DNA from: a virus
Reading direction: 5' to 3' (one strand)
Virus record (IMG/VR): IMGVR_UViG_3300018481_001304
Location: 1 to 24,792 of that record
Length of the DNA stretch: 24,792 nt
The notes below the pieces were generated by a model. The model made no database searches. It had not been told where the DNA came from and worked only from the letters and a program-made list of their open reading frames with translations. A program made the position numbers and the translations under genes. Shown here one piece after another: positions 7,427 through 13,876 of this stretch (the stretch's first letter is position 1; each line of letters starts with the position of its first letter).

Positions 7427-7848
7427 AGTACATTTTAACCAGTCCTAAGTTTACAGGAAGTGTAACTTTTGGCTATGATGGTGGCGGTTTCCTTGTTTAT
7501 TTTCTAAATGAAACGGAAATGACACCCATTCAAAAAGAATGGTTACTTAGAAAATTGCCTTTAGGCGATGGAAGTCTAAAGGAAATTAGCAAGCTTATTG
7601 AAGGTGATTTAAAAGAAGTGCCAGCAGATTTAAGTTTTGAAACCTTCTGGGATAAGTATGATAAGAAGATAAACCGAAAGCGTACAGAGCCAATGTGGAA
7701 GAAAATGCCTGATGCTGAAAGGATGGCGGCGATAATGAATATAAAGCCTTACGATAGTTATCTACAGCGCACGGGGATTGGTAAAGCACATCCTGAAAAC
7801 TATCTAAAGAAAGAATATTTTAACGTTGAATGGCATAGAGAAAAGTAA
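7420..7848 (+). CDS. DnaT/helicase-loader C-domain-like protein
   Basis: A 142-aa protein overlapping the ATPase gene by 7 bases. The N-terminal half is beta-rich (GSVTFGYDGGGFLVYFLNET). The C-terminal half has the pattern seen at the end of phage replication initiators and loaders: 'FETFWDKYDKK....R....W.KM...ER' (about 75-105), then 'YDSYLQRTG...HPENYLKKEYF' ending in W near 138. In those proteins the segment contacts helicase or single-stranded DNA. Its place after a RecA-fold ATPase supports a replication role. Assignment is by pattern, moderate. Confidence 0.55.
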   Translation: MLKYILTSPKFTGSVTFGYDGGGFLVYFLNETEMTPIQKEWLLRKLPLGDGSLKEISKLIEGDLKEVPADLSFETFWDKYDKKINRKRTEPMWKKMPDAERMAAIMNIKPYDSYLQRTGIGKAHPENYLKKEYFNVEWHREK

Positions 7849-7941
7849 AATACATATTATAACAAATCAGAAGGCCAAAATCAGCAGGACTGATAGCTAA
7901 GATGTTTAAAGCAAAAGAGGTAACTCATTACAAAATGGACG

Positions 7942-8346
7942 ATGGAAAAGATAACGACACCCCAATTAATCAAGATTAAAATATTAATGAATCAACAGGG
8001 TTTAATTGAGTTTAGCCCTGAATTAGCCAAATCATTTAGCGATGGCCGTACTACAAGTGTTAGAGAGATGTACGGCCATGAAGCGTGGCTGCTGATTAAG
8101 CATTTAAGTGATGAAGGCAAAGAGCCAACGGCAAAAGAAAGGATGCAGCGTAAGATATTGAGCATGGCACACGAACAAGGCTGGAAGTTGCCTGGTAGTA
8201 AAATAAATATGGCTAAGGTGAATGCCTGGTGCATGAAGTATGGTGTACCAGTGCATAAGCCGTTTAATGACTACAATGAAATTGAACTACCTGCATTGGT
8301 TACTCAATTTGAAAAAATGTATGCAAAGCATTTGAGCGCAATTTAA
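7942..8346 (+). CDS. GemA/Gp16-like early phage protein
   Basis: A 134-aa protein. The N-terminal part 'TPQLIKIKILMNQQGLIEF..ELAKSFSDGRTTSVREM' and the following 'EAWLLIKHLSD' match the plan of the GemA/Gp16 (DUF1018) family of Mu-like phages. In that family a short helix pair is followed by 'T..S..DLT..E...LI..L'. The second half (MQRKILSMAHEQGWKLP...INMAKVNAWCMKYG) also fits the family's C-terminal helical region. In Mu, GemA influences host gene expression and DNA topology. It ends the early operon, 93 bases after the previous gene. Moderate confidence. Confidence 0.55.
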   Translation: MEKITTPQLIKIKILMNQQGLIEFSPELAKSFSDGRTTSVREMYGHEAWLLIKHLSDEGKEPTAKERMQRKILSMAHEQGWKLPGSKINMAKVNAWCMKYGVPVHKPFNDYNEIELPALVTQFEKMYAKHLSAI

Positions 8347-8358
8347 TATCTTCACGGA

Positions 8359-8863
8359 ATGAAAAAGCTTACTTTATTTTTTGATTTCAATTCCTTTTAT
8401 AAGTTTCTCGCAAACTTTTAAGTCAGATGATAGTGTTAAAAGTGCTTACACAGATCAGCCAGCACATACTTTAGATACAGTTGTTGTTTCGAGTTTGACA
8501 AAACAGCAGTCATATAGTAATACGCTCAATTACCTAACTACGTCTTTTGAAGATTCCCGTTCGGTGATCGAAATGAAAGATGCTGATTTAGGCGAAGTCT
8601 CTTTTAATGGCGTAATTGAATCTGACATTACTAATTTGTATTTCAAATGTAGGGTGTATAATAAGGATAACAAGTTTAAGGTAGTTCTTTCAGCTTTGGG
8701 GTATGATAAGCCTATTCCGGGTTTAAGTCTTTCAAAAAGTCAGTTGAGAGTTGCTAATAAGAATTTCGATCCTGAACAGAATAAAGCAGCAAGGCAAATG
8801 GCAGTATCATTAATAAAAGATATAGCCTACCGGATCAACAAAAAGCCCGAAAATGATTTTTAA
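8359..8863 (+). pseudogene. Exported protein gene with a frameshift in the signal peptide
   Basis: From ATG 8359 the frame reads MKKLTLFFDFNSFYKFLANF and stops. The long frame (to 8863) has only a TTG at 8381 as a start. If one T is removed from the T6 run at 8377-8382, the two join as MKKLTLFLISIPFISFSQTF, a typical signal peptide with a basic start, hydrophobic core and cleavage before Gln. The mature part (~150 aa) is soluble, with no motif that I recognise; it contains 'LGEVSFNGVIESDITNLYFKCRVYN', suggesting a beta-sandwich. It may be a lysogen-expressed cargo gene. Causes could be a true mutation, phase variation by slippage, or a sequencing error. A terminator follows directly. Confidence 0.55.
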
Positions 8864-8866
8864 TTT

Positions 8867-8890
8867 AAGCCCCAAATTGGTGCTTTTTTT
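8867..8890 (+). terminator. Rho-independent terminator after the exported protein gene
   Basis: AAGCCCCAA at 8867-8875 pairs with TTGGTGCTT at 8877-8885 with one internal mismatch and a very short loop, followed by a run of T to 8890. It starts 3 bases after the stop codon and closes the early/cargo segment before the promoter at 8906. Confidence 0.6.
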
Positions 8891-8905
8891 ATGTTCAAAA
8901 TCCAT

Positions 8906-8937
8906 TTTGCAAAACGAATAACTAGATGTTATTTTTG
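8906..8937 (+). promoter_or_regulatory. Bacteroidetes-type promoter for the 8956 gene
   Basis: TTTG at 8906-8909 and TATTTTTG at 8930-8937 match the Bacteroidetes -33 and -7 consensus (TTTG and TAnnTTTG) with a 20-base gap. Transcription would begin near 8944, about 12 bases before the ATG at 8956. This is the best consensus promoter in the window and would express the 102-aa protein separately from the early operon. Confidence 0.62.
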
Positions 8938-8955
8938 TGCAACTAAGCACAATTA

Positions 8956-9264
8956 ATGATACGCGGCTCACAAACACTGACCTCAATTTTTCCGCCTGCA
9001 CCCGAAGCCAAAAACAAGGGTAAAAGAAACGTATATGCATTAGATCGGGATACATGTATGAGTTACCGTTTTTACTATTATTACCATCTGGAGCGTAAAA
9101 GATTTGATGATGCGATCTTAGATATGGAAAGGGAATTTTTTATAAGTGGCCGTACGATTGCTGATAGATTGACCGAAAATAATGAACTGCTAAAAGATAT
9201 AGCCCTAAACGCACCGAGCCGTAAGCAATTAAAGCAACGCTACCCACACTTTAACTGGAATTAG
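8956..9264 (+). CDS. 102-aa HTH-like protein, candidate late activator
   Basis: Starts MIRGSQTLTS. The central region 'FDDAILDMEREFFISGRTIADRLTEN' (about 50-76) reads as helix, short turn (FIS) and a recognition-like helix (RTIADRL), the pattern of a helix-turn-helix. The N-terminus is basic (KNKGKRN), with a tyrosine-rich patch YRFYYYYHLERKRF before the HTH. It has its own promoter, is isolated between two terminators, and is the last rightward gene before the late region, the position of Mu gene C, whose product activates late promoters. The activator role is inference; a terminase-like or transposase-like HTH is also possible. Confidence 0.55.
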   Translation: MIRGSQTLTSIFPPAPEAKNKGKRNVYALDRDTCMSYRFYYYYHLERKRFDDAILDMEREFFISGRTIADRLTENNELLKDIALNAPSRKQLKQRYPHFNWN

Positions 9265-9272
9265 ATAAAAAC

Positions 9273-9299
9273 AAAAGCCCCGAACATTCGGGGCTTTTT
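9273..9299. terminator. Strong bidirectional terminator
   Basis: AAAAGCCCCGAA at 9273-9284 is complementary to TTCGGGGCTTTT at 9287-9298, with A runs before and T runs after. It separates the rightward 8956 gene from the convergent leftward gene ending at 9308 and can stop transcription both ways. Confidence 0.85.
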
Positions 9300-9307
9300 A
9301 ATTTTAA

Positions 9308-9736
9308 TTAATCAATCTGTTTGGTAAACCCTGTTTTAAACACAAACACCATTACATCTAAATCAGCACGTTGTTCTTCAATGCTGCTAATGCATTCCCA
9401 ACGGTTCATTTCGCTATCTCCAAAGCCTTGAAATAACGTCTCTACTTCTTCAATGGTGTCATAGTATTGCAGCGCTAAATTAAGGTGCTGTGTATCGCTT
9501 AAACTGCTGCTATCAGCAAAGCGTTCTTGTGCTATACGAATGGTAATATTGCATTCGCATAGCTGTAAAGTTTCTGTAAGGTTTTTGCGCTTTGGTAGTG
9601 ATATAGAAATCAATGCGCATGGAAACTGGACGGCGGGGCTTTCGCCGGTGTCTATTTGCGCCCTGTCTTTATCTACAAATTTTATTGATGGCATTTCCTT
9701 GAAACGCTCCAATGTTTTTAAATATATCTTTTTCAT
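9308..9736 (-). CDS. Tail terminator / tail completion-like protein
   Basis: A 142-aa protein with an intact frame at the end of the leftward block. The layout 'LKTLERFKEM..IKFVDKDRAQ', a central 'PCALISISLP', 'QLCECNITIRIAQER', a helix (LNLALQYYDTIEEVETLFQGF) and a C-terminal beta strand 'ADLDVMVFVFKTGF' fits the alpha/beta fold of tail terminator and minor tail proteins such as gpU. These cap the tail tube and fix its length. It is intact although the genes before it in the same block are broken, which matters for the idea that tails are still made. The family call comes from the layout, not from a clear motif. Confidence 0.5.
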   Translation of the reverse strand: MKKIYLKTLERFKEMPSIKFVDKDRAQIDTGESPAVQFPCALISISLPKRKNLTETLQLCECNITIRIAQERFADSSSLSDTQHLNLALQYYDTIEEVETLFQGFGDSEMNRWECISSIEEQRADLDVMVFVFKTGFTKQID

Positions 9737-9831
9737 TTAACTTGTTTTTAAGTGATTTTATCCCTTGTTTCTATTAATGCTAACATCCTTTTCCAAAAGG
9801 TAGGGCTAATGCTTATTTCTTCCTTGTTGTT

Positions 9832-10601
9832 TTATGGGGTTTTGGCTTTCTTTCCTTTTGAAGGTGTAGGGGTATCGGCTTTTTCTTCTTCCTCTTTATC
9901 TTCAAAAAGCGCGTTTGCGCTATTCCAAATGGCTTTTTTTAACTGTTTGTAATTTTTTTGGCGTGGCATCCCGTATTTCTCATAAAAGAAATCATCATCA
10001 AACGGAATTTTCAATTCTTTTGCCATTTTGAAATGCAAATCAAATTCATCCTTTAAGCTTAATCCGGTTCTGCTTTTTAAGATGAACGTACCGCCTTTGG
10101 TGTCAAAGTCCGCGGCCTTTAAAACAGTTATAAAGCGGCTGTTTAAATTTCTTCTTACAAAATTTAATCTGTTTCATGTTTTCTGTGATCAGAGTTCTGG
10201 TGTATTTGCGCTTGTGCATAGCCACTGCTTTTGCTGCTGCCTAATAAAGCCTTACTGATGTAACCATCCATTTTGCTGGTAAAAAACTATCCTGTAGCTG
10301 GCCGCTTGCATTACCCGTATTTTGATGGATTTGTAATTTTGTTCCATCATGGCGAATGATCACACCGGCCCCGCCCATTTCCTGAAATGTCTTAGCCAGT
10401 TTTAGGCGCTGGTTTTCATCAAAACCATCCCAGGTGGCATGAATGATACCAAAGCCGAAAATTTCAATAAATTCAGTCCAATCACTGGTAGTGCCTCGTT
10501 TTAGAATAGCGTAGATGCCTTCACGAATGTTTATGCCGTCAGTACTCATCGCCAGCGGCGGACTTAACGTTTCTTTTGTTCTTATTTTTTTTGTTGCTCA
10601 T
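9832..10601 (-). pseudogene. Broken Mu-like portal gene (DUF935, Mu gp29-like)
   Basis: The start MSNKKNKNKR at 10601 stops after 20 codons. A second frame (from 10549) holds 'EGIYAILKRGTTSDWTEFIE' and 'FQEMGGAGVIIRHDGTKLQI', the middle of DUF935 portals (W..F.E.fG ... G..i.p.g). A third frame has ISKALLGSSKSSGYAQAQIH, matching the portal motif ISKA.LG. The last frame (10038 onward) ends with 'MAKELKIPFDDDFFYEKYGM', the portal C-terminal signature. So one gene lies across at least three frames, with most of its N-terminal half missing. One shift is at an A6/T6 run (10281-10286). A 27-codon open remnant follows the stop (9748-9831), perhaps from a lost head morphogenesis gene. It cannot give a working portal. 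Confidence 0.75.
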
Positions 10602-10644
10602 TTGGTTAAGTGTTTAAAGTAATTACCTCTTTTGGTTCTGCTGG

Positions 10645-11025
10645 TTACACTGAATACAACTCCAGTAAATCTTCGTCGGCTAACGGCCATGCTTTCGGAA
10701 CGGTTCTACCGCTTTGTATTTTGCCTAATTCAACTAGAGCAGCCTTATAGTGTTTTTCGGCTATCTCCATATCAACGTTGACATTACAGATATTGATAAA
10801 ATGCCATTTGGACATATCTTTAATGTACGCGCGAAGGTTGGCATACTTAATTTTATCCTCACTAACGAAAATTATATCTGTGTTGAAGCGGCTTAGGTAG
10901 CCTGAAGCTTCAGCCATTGCGGTGGCAATGGCATCGTTTAATATTTCATCATCGTTGTCGCTGATCGCATCTATACTACCTTCGTACATGTGCGTTAAAA
11001 AATCTTGTTTGGTTATAAAATCCAT
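10645..11025 (-). CDS. DUF1320 / Mu gp36-like head-tail connector protein
   Basis: A 126-aa protein, MDFITKQDFLTHM, with an acidic helix 'DNDDEILNDAIATAMAEASGYLSRFNTD' and the C-terminal 'AEKHYKAALVELGKIQSGRTVP', the Y..A...L..I..G pattern of DUF1320 (Mu gp36). This family resembles connector proteins joining head and tail. It is the only intact head-proximal gene here, between the terminase chimera and the broken portal. The frame is open 20+ codons upstream (KPLTQAVKAAEEFNN precedes the Met), probably the tail end of a deleted gene fused in frame; translation could start further up. Confidence 0.62.
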   Translation of the reverse strand: MDFITKQDFLTHMYEGSIDAISDNDDEILNDAIATAMAEASGYLSRFNTDIIFVSEDKIKYANLRAYIKDMSKWHFINICNVNVDMEIAEKHYKAALVELGKIQSGRTVPKAWPLADEDLLELYSV

Positions 11026-11075
11026 GTTGTTAAATTCTTCTGCTGCCTTTACGGCTTGCGTTAATGGTTTGAATA

Positions 11076-11501
11076 TTACTGGTAAGGGTAAGAAATTGAT
11101 CGTGTTGGAATTAAAGCCTTTTCAAACCAGTCATGTTTTTGTGTGATGGTGTCAGGTTTTCGGCAATCTTCATCCGTGTCAAAATCATCAACAATAATCC
11201 CGTCAGGTCTTACCTCGTCATTACGGCTACCTCTGGGGCTTTGCCCCGCGCCGATGACTCTAAAGGCTACACCTTTAAGGATGATAAATTCGCCTTCACT
11301 CCAGCTGCCATAACTTTTCTGTATTTCGTAATCAGCAATTAAACGGGTATTGTTTTCTAAAATTGATTTGATCGTGTTGCCGCTAGTTCCAACGCGTTCA
11401 GCCAGGGCTTTTGGGTTGATAATGTTTTCATGCAGGTACAGGACTTTGGCATGCTCCTTAAGCCGTTCCGGTTCCTCTTTTGTAAGTCGTTTTTTTGCCA
11501 T
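11076..11501 (-). pseudogene. Chimera of terminase small and large subunit remnants
   Basis: A 141-aa frame. Residues 1-48 (MAKKRLTKEE ... ALAERVGTSGNTIKSI) are the HTH start of a terminase small subunit. From about 49 it becomes the interior of a large subunit: RLIADYEIQKSYGSWSEGEF, GVAFRVIGAGQSPRGSRNDE, then Walker B IIVDDFD (102-108) and the conserved 'PDTI..K.DWFEKAL.PTRSIS'. The ATP-binding Walker A region is absent. The frame stops at 11076; adding one base there would continue as PLPVIF, as expected in the large subunit, so a 1-base loss also occurred. The nuclease domain is gone. It cannot package DNA. The start codon lies only ~7 bases from the -7 promoter element. Confidence 0.75.
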
Positions 11502-11508
11502 AACACTT

Positions 11509-11641
11509 CAAAAATGCATGCTATATATAGACTAAAAAAACTGGGTTGCGCTATCACGGCACCTATTGCCGGAATAACGTAAACATGCTGCTGTGATACT
11601 GCAAACCGATTTTTTTGGCTGTTTTTGAAGGAGTATGTTTG
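11509..11641. promoter_or_regulatory. Mirror-image divergent late promoters
   Basis: Two copies of one element point outward. Rightward: GCTGTGATACTGCAAAC at 11590-11606, T7 at 11610-11616, then TATGTTTG at 11634-11641. Leftward (read on the minus strand): GCCGTGATAGCGCAACC at 11560-11544, T7 at 11540-11534, then CATTTTTG at 11516-11509. In both, 3 bases separate the motif from T7 and 17 bases separate T7 from the -7-like box. The last box fits TAnnTTTG exactly on the right and with one change on the left. This equal geometry implies shared control of the head (leftward) and protease-lysis-tail (rightward) operons, likely by a DNA-binding activator. Confidence 0.65.
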
Positions 11642-11666
11642 TGCCAACAAAAGGAAAAAGCGGCAA

Positions 11667-11867
11667 ATGAAAAGAGCAAGCAAGCGTATTATTCTTACCA
11701 GTGAAAATGTTAACCGCTACGGCTTTCGTGTATTAACTGATGGGATTGATTTAACGCAATACGGTAAAAATCCATTAATGCTTTGGATGCACATCCCAGC
11801 ATTTTCCAATGACGCGGAAACTACAATTTTAGCTTTAAGTAAAAAATCCAATGAAGTTTTTAAATAA
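11667..11867 (+). pseudogene. Truncated prohead protease (Mu gpI-like) remnant
   Basis: From ATG 11667 the frame reads MKRASKRIILTSENVNRYGF and continues 'RVLTDGIDLTQYGKNPLMLWMH', the conserved start of prohead proteases in Bacteroidetes Mu-like phages. After about 42 residues homology ends and an unrelated 24-residue tail (IPAFSNDAETTILALSKKSN...) follows before the stop. The catalytic His/Ser part is gone, and so is any major capsid gene expected downstream. The tail probably comes from the end of a gene that lay before the holin, so one deletion removed protease body, capsid and more. An in-frame ATG at 11625 lies in the promoter and was not used. Confidence 0.65.
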
Positions 11868-12363
11868 GATGCTTGCTACTTTCGATTATCATAGCTGGGC
11901 AGAATTTGGACAAAGTTTATTGCCATCGTCAAAATACGGGTGGACGGTGATAAGTGCTGGTTTTAGCCTGTCAATATTCCCATTCGTAGATAGGGTTTTC
12001 GGGTTAGATGCTTATGCGTTCGCAGTCTTAATCTTAGTTTTTATTGCTGAGTTGACTAGCGGCCTTATTGCTGCCAGTATTTGTAAGGAAGCAATTAGCA
12101 GCATGAAGCTAAGTCGATTTTCATTTAAGGTATTTTATTACCTGGTGCTAATCTCATTGCCTTACGTGATGGCTGAAAGCTTCAAATTGCACGGAAAAGC
12201 GGCTGCTGCTTTTATGTTCGATTGGCTGCATTTATTCTTACTCGCCCAAATCATTCTCGAAAACGTAGTAAGTATCCTTGAAAACCTAGCCGTGATCAGT
12301 GGTAAGGATAAAACGCACTGGATCGCAAAAATTCAACAAAAATTCAACAATCTAATATCATGA
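11851..12363 (+). CDS. Holin, phage lysis membrane protein
   Basis: A 170-aa membrane protein with about four hydrophobic segments: 31-48, 54-78 (FAVLILVFIAELTSGLIAAS), 92-110 (FKVFYYLVLISLPYVMAESF) and 117-145. The 'ELTSGLIAAS' followed by a cationic stretch (KEAISSMKLSRFSFK) is typical of the phage_holin_4-type family common in Bacteroidetes and Firmicutes phages. It overlaps the protease remnant by 17 bases and the endolysin start by 4 (ATGA). Holins form membrane lesions that time lysis. A second Met at 11869 could give a form six residues shorter. Confidence 0.75.
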   Translation: MKFLNKMLATFDYHSWAEFGQSLLPSSKYGWTVISAGFSLSIFPFVDRVFGLDAYAFAVLILVFIAELTSGLIAASICKEAISSMKLSRFSFKVFYYLVLISLPYVMAESFKLHGKAAAAFMFDWLHLFLLAQIILENVVSILENLAVISGKDKTHWIAKIQQKFNNLIS

Positions 12364-12878
12364 ACAGAGCAGAAAAAATAATCACAATAGCTAAAAGCTA
12401 CGTTGGCATAAAAGAAAAAACAGGCAACAAAGGTTTTTGGAATGCGGCGTTTGAAAAGTTAATGATTGCGGTTGGCTGGTATGTTGGTGCTGCATGGTGT
12501 GCATTCTTCACTAAAAACGCTTACCTGCAAGCATATTCCGATAACAAAGCTTTCGTTGCTGTGATTAAAAATTGCTTCACTGGCGGTGCTGTTGACACCT
12601 TTAACCGCGTGAAAGCAAATGGCACGTTTGCAACAGGAACAATACCCAAAAACGGCGCTATCGTTGTATTTAGGATGGGTGATACTTCGCGTGGTCATCA
12701 TGGCATTATAGTTAATTCAGCTTATGCCACCAATACCATGCAAACGGTAGAAGGTAATACCAATTCTGCTGGCAGTCGTGAAGGCGATACGGTGGCGATT
12801 AAATTAAGGACAATTACCCGCGATTTTAAGGCCGATGGTTTAAATGTTGTTGGATATATCTATCCATTTGAAGTGTAA
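12360..12878 (+). CDS. Endolysin, CHAP/NlpC-P60-type cysteine peptidoglycan hydrolase
   Basis: A 172-aa protein with no signal peptide. The catalytic Cys is C47 in AAWCAFF; the catalytic His is H113 in RGHHGIIV; the polar residue and fold motif VEGNTN (130-135) follows. The order C...H...(E/N) fits CHAP/NlpC-P60 amidases and endopeptidases that cut peptide bonds or amides in murein. N-terminal 'IAKSYVGIKEKTG.N' is common in phage CHAP enzymes. It sits between holin and spanin, a complete lysis cassette, and overlaps the holin stop. Lack of a signal suggests release through the holin. Confidence 0.85.
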   Translation: MNRAEKIITIAKSYVGIKEKTGNKGFWNAAFEKLMIAVGWYVGAAWCAFFTKNAYLQAYSDNKAFVAVIKNCFTGGAVDTFNRVKANGTFATGTIPKNGAIVVFRMGDTSRGHHGIIVNSAYATNTMQTVEGNTNSAGSREGDTVAIKLRTITRDFKADGLNVVGYIYPFEV

Positions 12879-12882
12879 GACT

Positions 12883-13383
12883 ATGAAAAATATACAGGTT
12901 AAATGCTGGAAATTATTAGTCTTTCTTGTTCTCGGATTATTGATGCTATCCAGTTGCAGGGTTCGGGAAAAAAGCTTGAATACCCAGATATTAAACAATG
13001 TTGTTATAGACAGCCTAAGTCAGCACTACACAAAAGCAAAGCTTGTTACCAGCTTTTACGATGATGTGCTTCAAGGCGCTTACAACCCTGATAGTTTGGA
13101 TAGCGATAGTGCTGTTTTCGAGAGTGCCGGAATAAAACTGACTTTCAAAAAAAGAGGCAAAGGCAAAGGTTTTGATTTTGCGGCCAAAGCAAAGCCCGTG
13201 GCACGATCAGAATTGACGGCGATAGATAGCAATATAACAGCGGCTAAAAAGAACGCAGGATTGAGCTTTAACCAACAAAACAAAGAAACAGTTGAATCTT
13301 CCCAATGGACAAAGGGGCTAACCTTACTATCTATAGTGGCAATCATTTTACTGGTTTATTGGGCTTACAAAAAGTTTATATGA
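12883..13383 (+). CDS. Predicted unimolecular spanin (lipoprotein plus C-terminal TM)
   Basis: A 166-aa protein from ATG 12883. The N-terminus is a lipoprotein signal: a basic start, a hydrophobic core (LLVFLVLGLLMLSSC) and lipobox Cys at C25. The C-terminus has a transmembrane helix (LTLLSIVAIILLVYWAY, about 146-162) followed by KKFI. An outer-membrane lipid anchor and an inner-membrane helix in one chain is the topology of u-spanins such as T1 gp11, which fuse the two membranes in the last step of lysis. It follows the endolysin by 4 bases. The middle is rich in Lys/Asp/Ser with no motif. An in-frame ATG at 12844 overlaps the endolysin and is rejected. Confidence 0.68.
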   Translation: MKNIQVKCWKLLVFLVLGLLMLSSCRVREKSLNTQILNNVVIDSLSQHYTKAKLVTSFYDDVLQGAYNPDSLDSDSAVFESAGIKLTFKKRGKGKGFDFAAKAKPVARSELTAIDSNITAAKKNAGLSFNQQNKETVESSQWTKGLTLLSIVAIILLVYWAYKKFI

Positions 13384-13811
13384 AAACAGAAAATTTAGAG
13401 AGAGTCAAAGAGTTCTTCGAAAAAAACACCGAAACAAAAGCGGTTTATTTTACCAGTGATGGTAATATGTTTAAGGCAGAACACTACGCTTCAAACTGGG
13501 CGATTGGCTTATCTGATAAGGCTGTAACGCCAGTAACAAGGGCTTCAATCCTGAGATCAGAGACCATTACAAAAGCCTTAGCAAACAAAGCAGCTAATGG
13601 TTTAAGTGGTGATACTGAAGGCCAAAACCCGATTGCTCCGGTAGCGACAAAGTCTGAATTATCAGAAGCGGATGAAAAAGCCGAATTGGTTAAGCGTTAT
13701 ATCGAATTGTACGATAAAAAGCCAAATCACCTTACTGGTATAGAAAAGTTAAAATTAAAAATCGCAGAGAAAGAAGCTGAATCAAAATTAGCTGAAGGCT
13801 CTGGCAAATAA
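13380..13811 (+). CDS. Hypothetical late protein
   Basis: A 143-aa protein overlapping the spanin stop by 4 bases (ATGA). The N-terminal half (ERVKEFFEKNTETKAVYFTSDGNMFKAEHYASNWA) looks like a small alpha/beta fold. The C-terminal ~40 residues are an acidic/Lys helix ending with 'RYIELYDKKPNHLTGIEKLK', reminiscent of short SAP/HI1506-like segments near capsid or tail genes. It may be a remnant accessory of the capsid or tail joint. No function assigned. The frame is intact. Confidence 0.55.
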   Translation: MKTENLERVKEFFEKNTETKAVYFTSDGNMFKAEHYASNWAIGLSDKAVTPVTRASILRSETITKALANKAANGLSGDTEGQNPIAPVATKSELSEADEKAELVKRYIELYDKKPNHLTGIEKLKLKIAEKEAESKLAEGSGK

Positions 13812-13831
13812 TCCAATCAATTAATCAAAAT

Positions 13832-13856
13832 CCTTTAATGTCATTTAAAGGCTTTT
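13832..13856 (+). terminator. Weak terminator or attenuator before the tail genes
   Basis: CCTTTAA at 13832-13838 pairs with TTAAAGG at 13845-13851 around a 6-base loop, followed by CTTTT. It lies between the 13380 gene and the tail tube gene. The low GC stem would let many transcripts through, so it could set the tail tube level rather than end the operon. Confidence 0.4.
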
Positions 13857-13876
13857 AAAACACAAAAAAAAACAAT

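Noticed and set aside
7902-7979. 25-codon frame MFKAKEVTHYKMDDG overlapping the start of the GemA-like gene
   Set aside because: Short, overlapping in another frame, no supporting signal; could be a leader peptide but not supportable.
9752-10258. Plus-strand frames opposite the portal remnant
   Set aside because: Low-complexity Phe/Ser/Leu translations of the antisense strand; the minus strand carries recognisable portal motifs.
10150-10300. Programmed frameshifting as an explanation for the split portal frames
   Set aside because: Two shifts plus a large missing N-terminus and neighbouring truncated head genes fit decay better than recoding.
11357-11683. 108-codon minus-strand frame starting MLALFICRFFLLLAQ across the divergent promoter
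   Set aside because: It covers the promoter region and the terminase chimera in another frame; its hydrophobic start comes from the T-rich promoter DNA.
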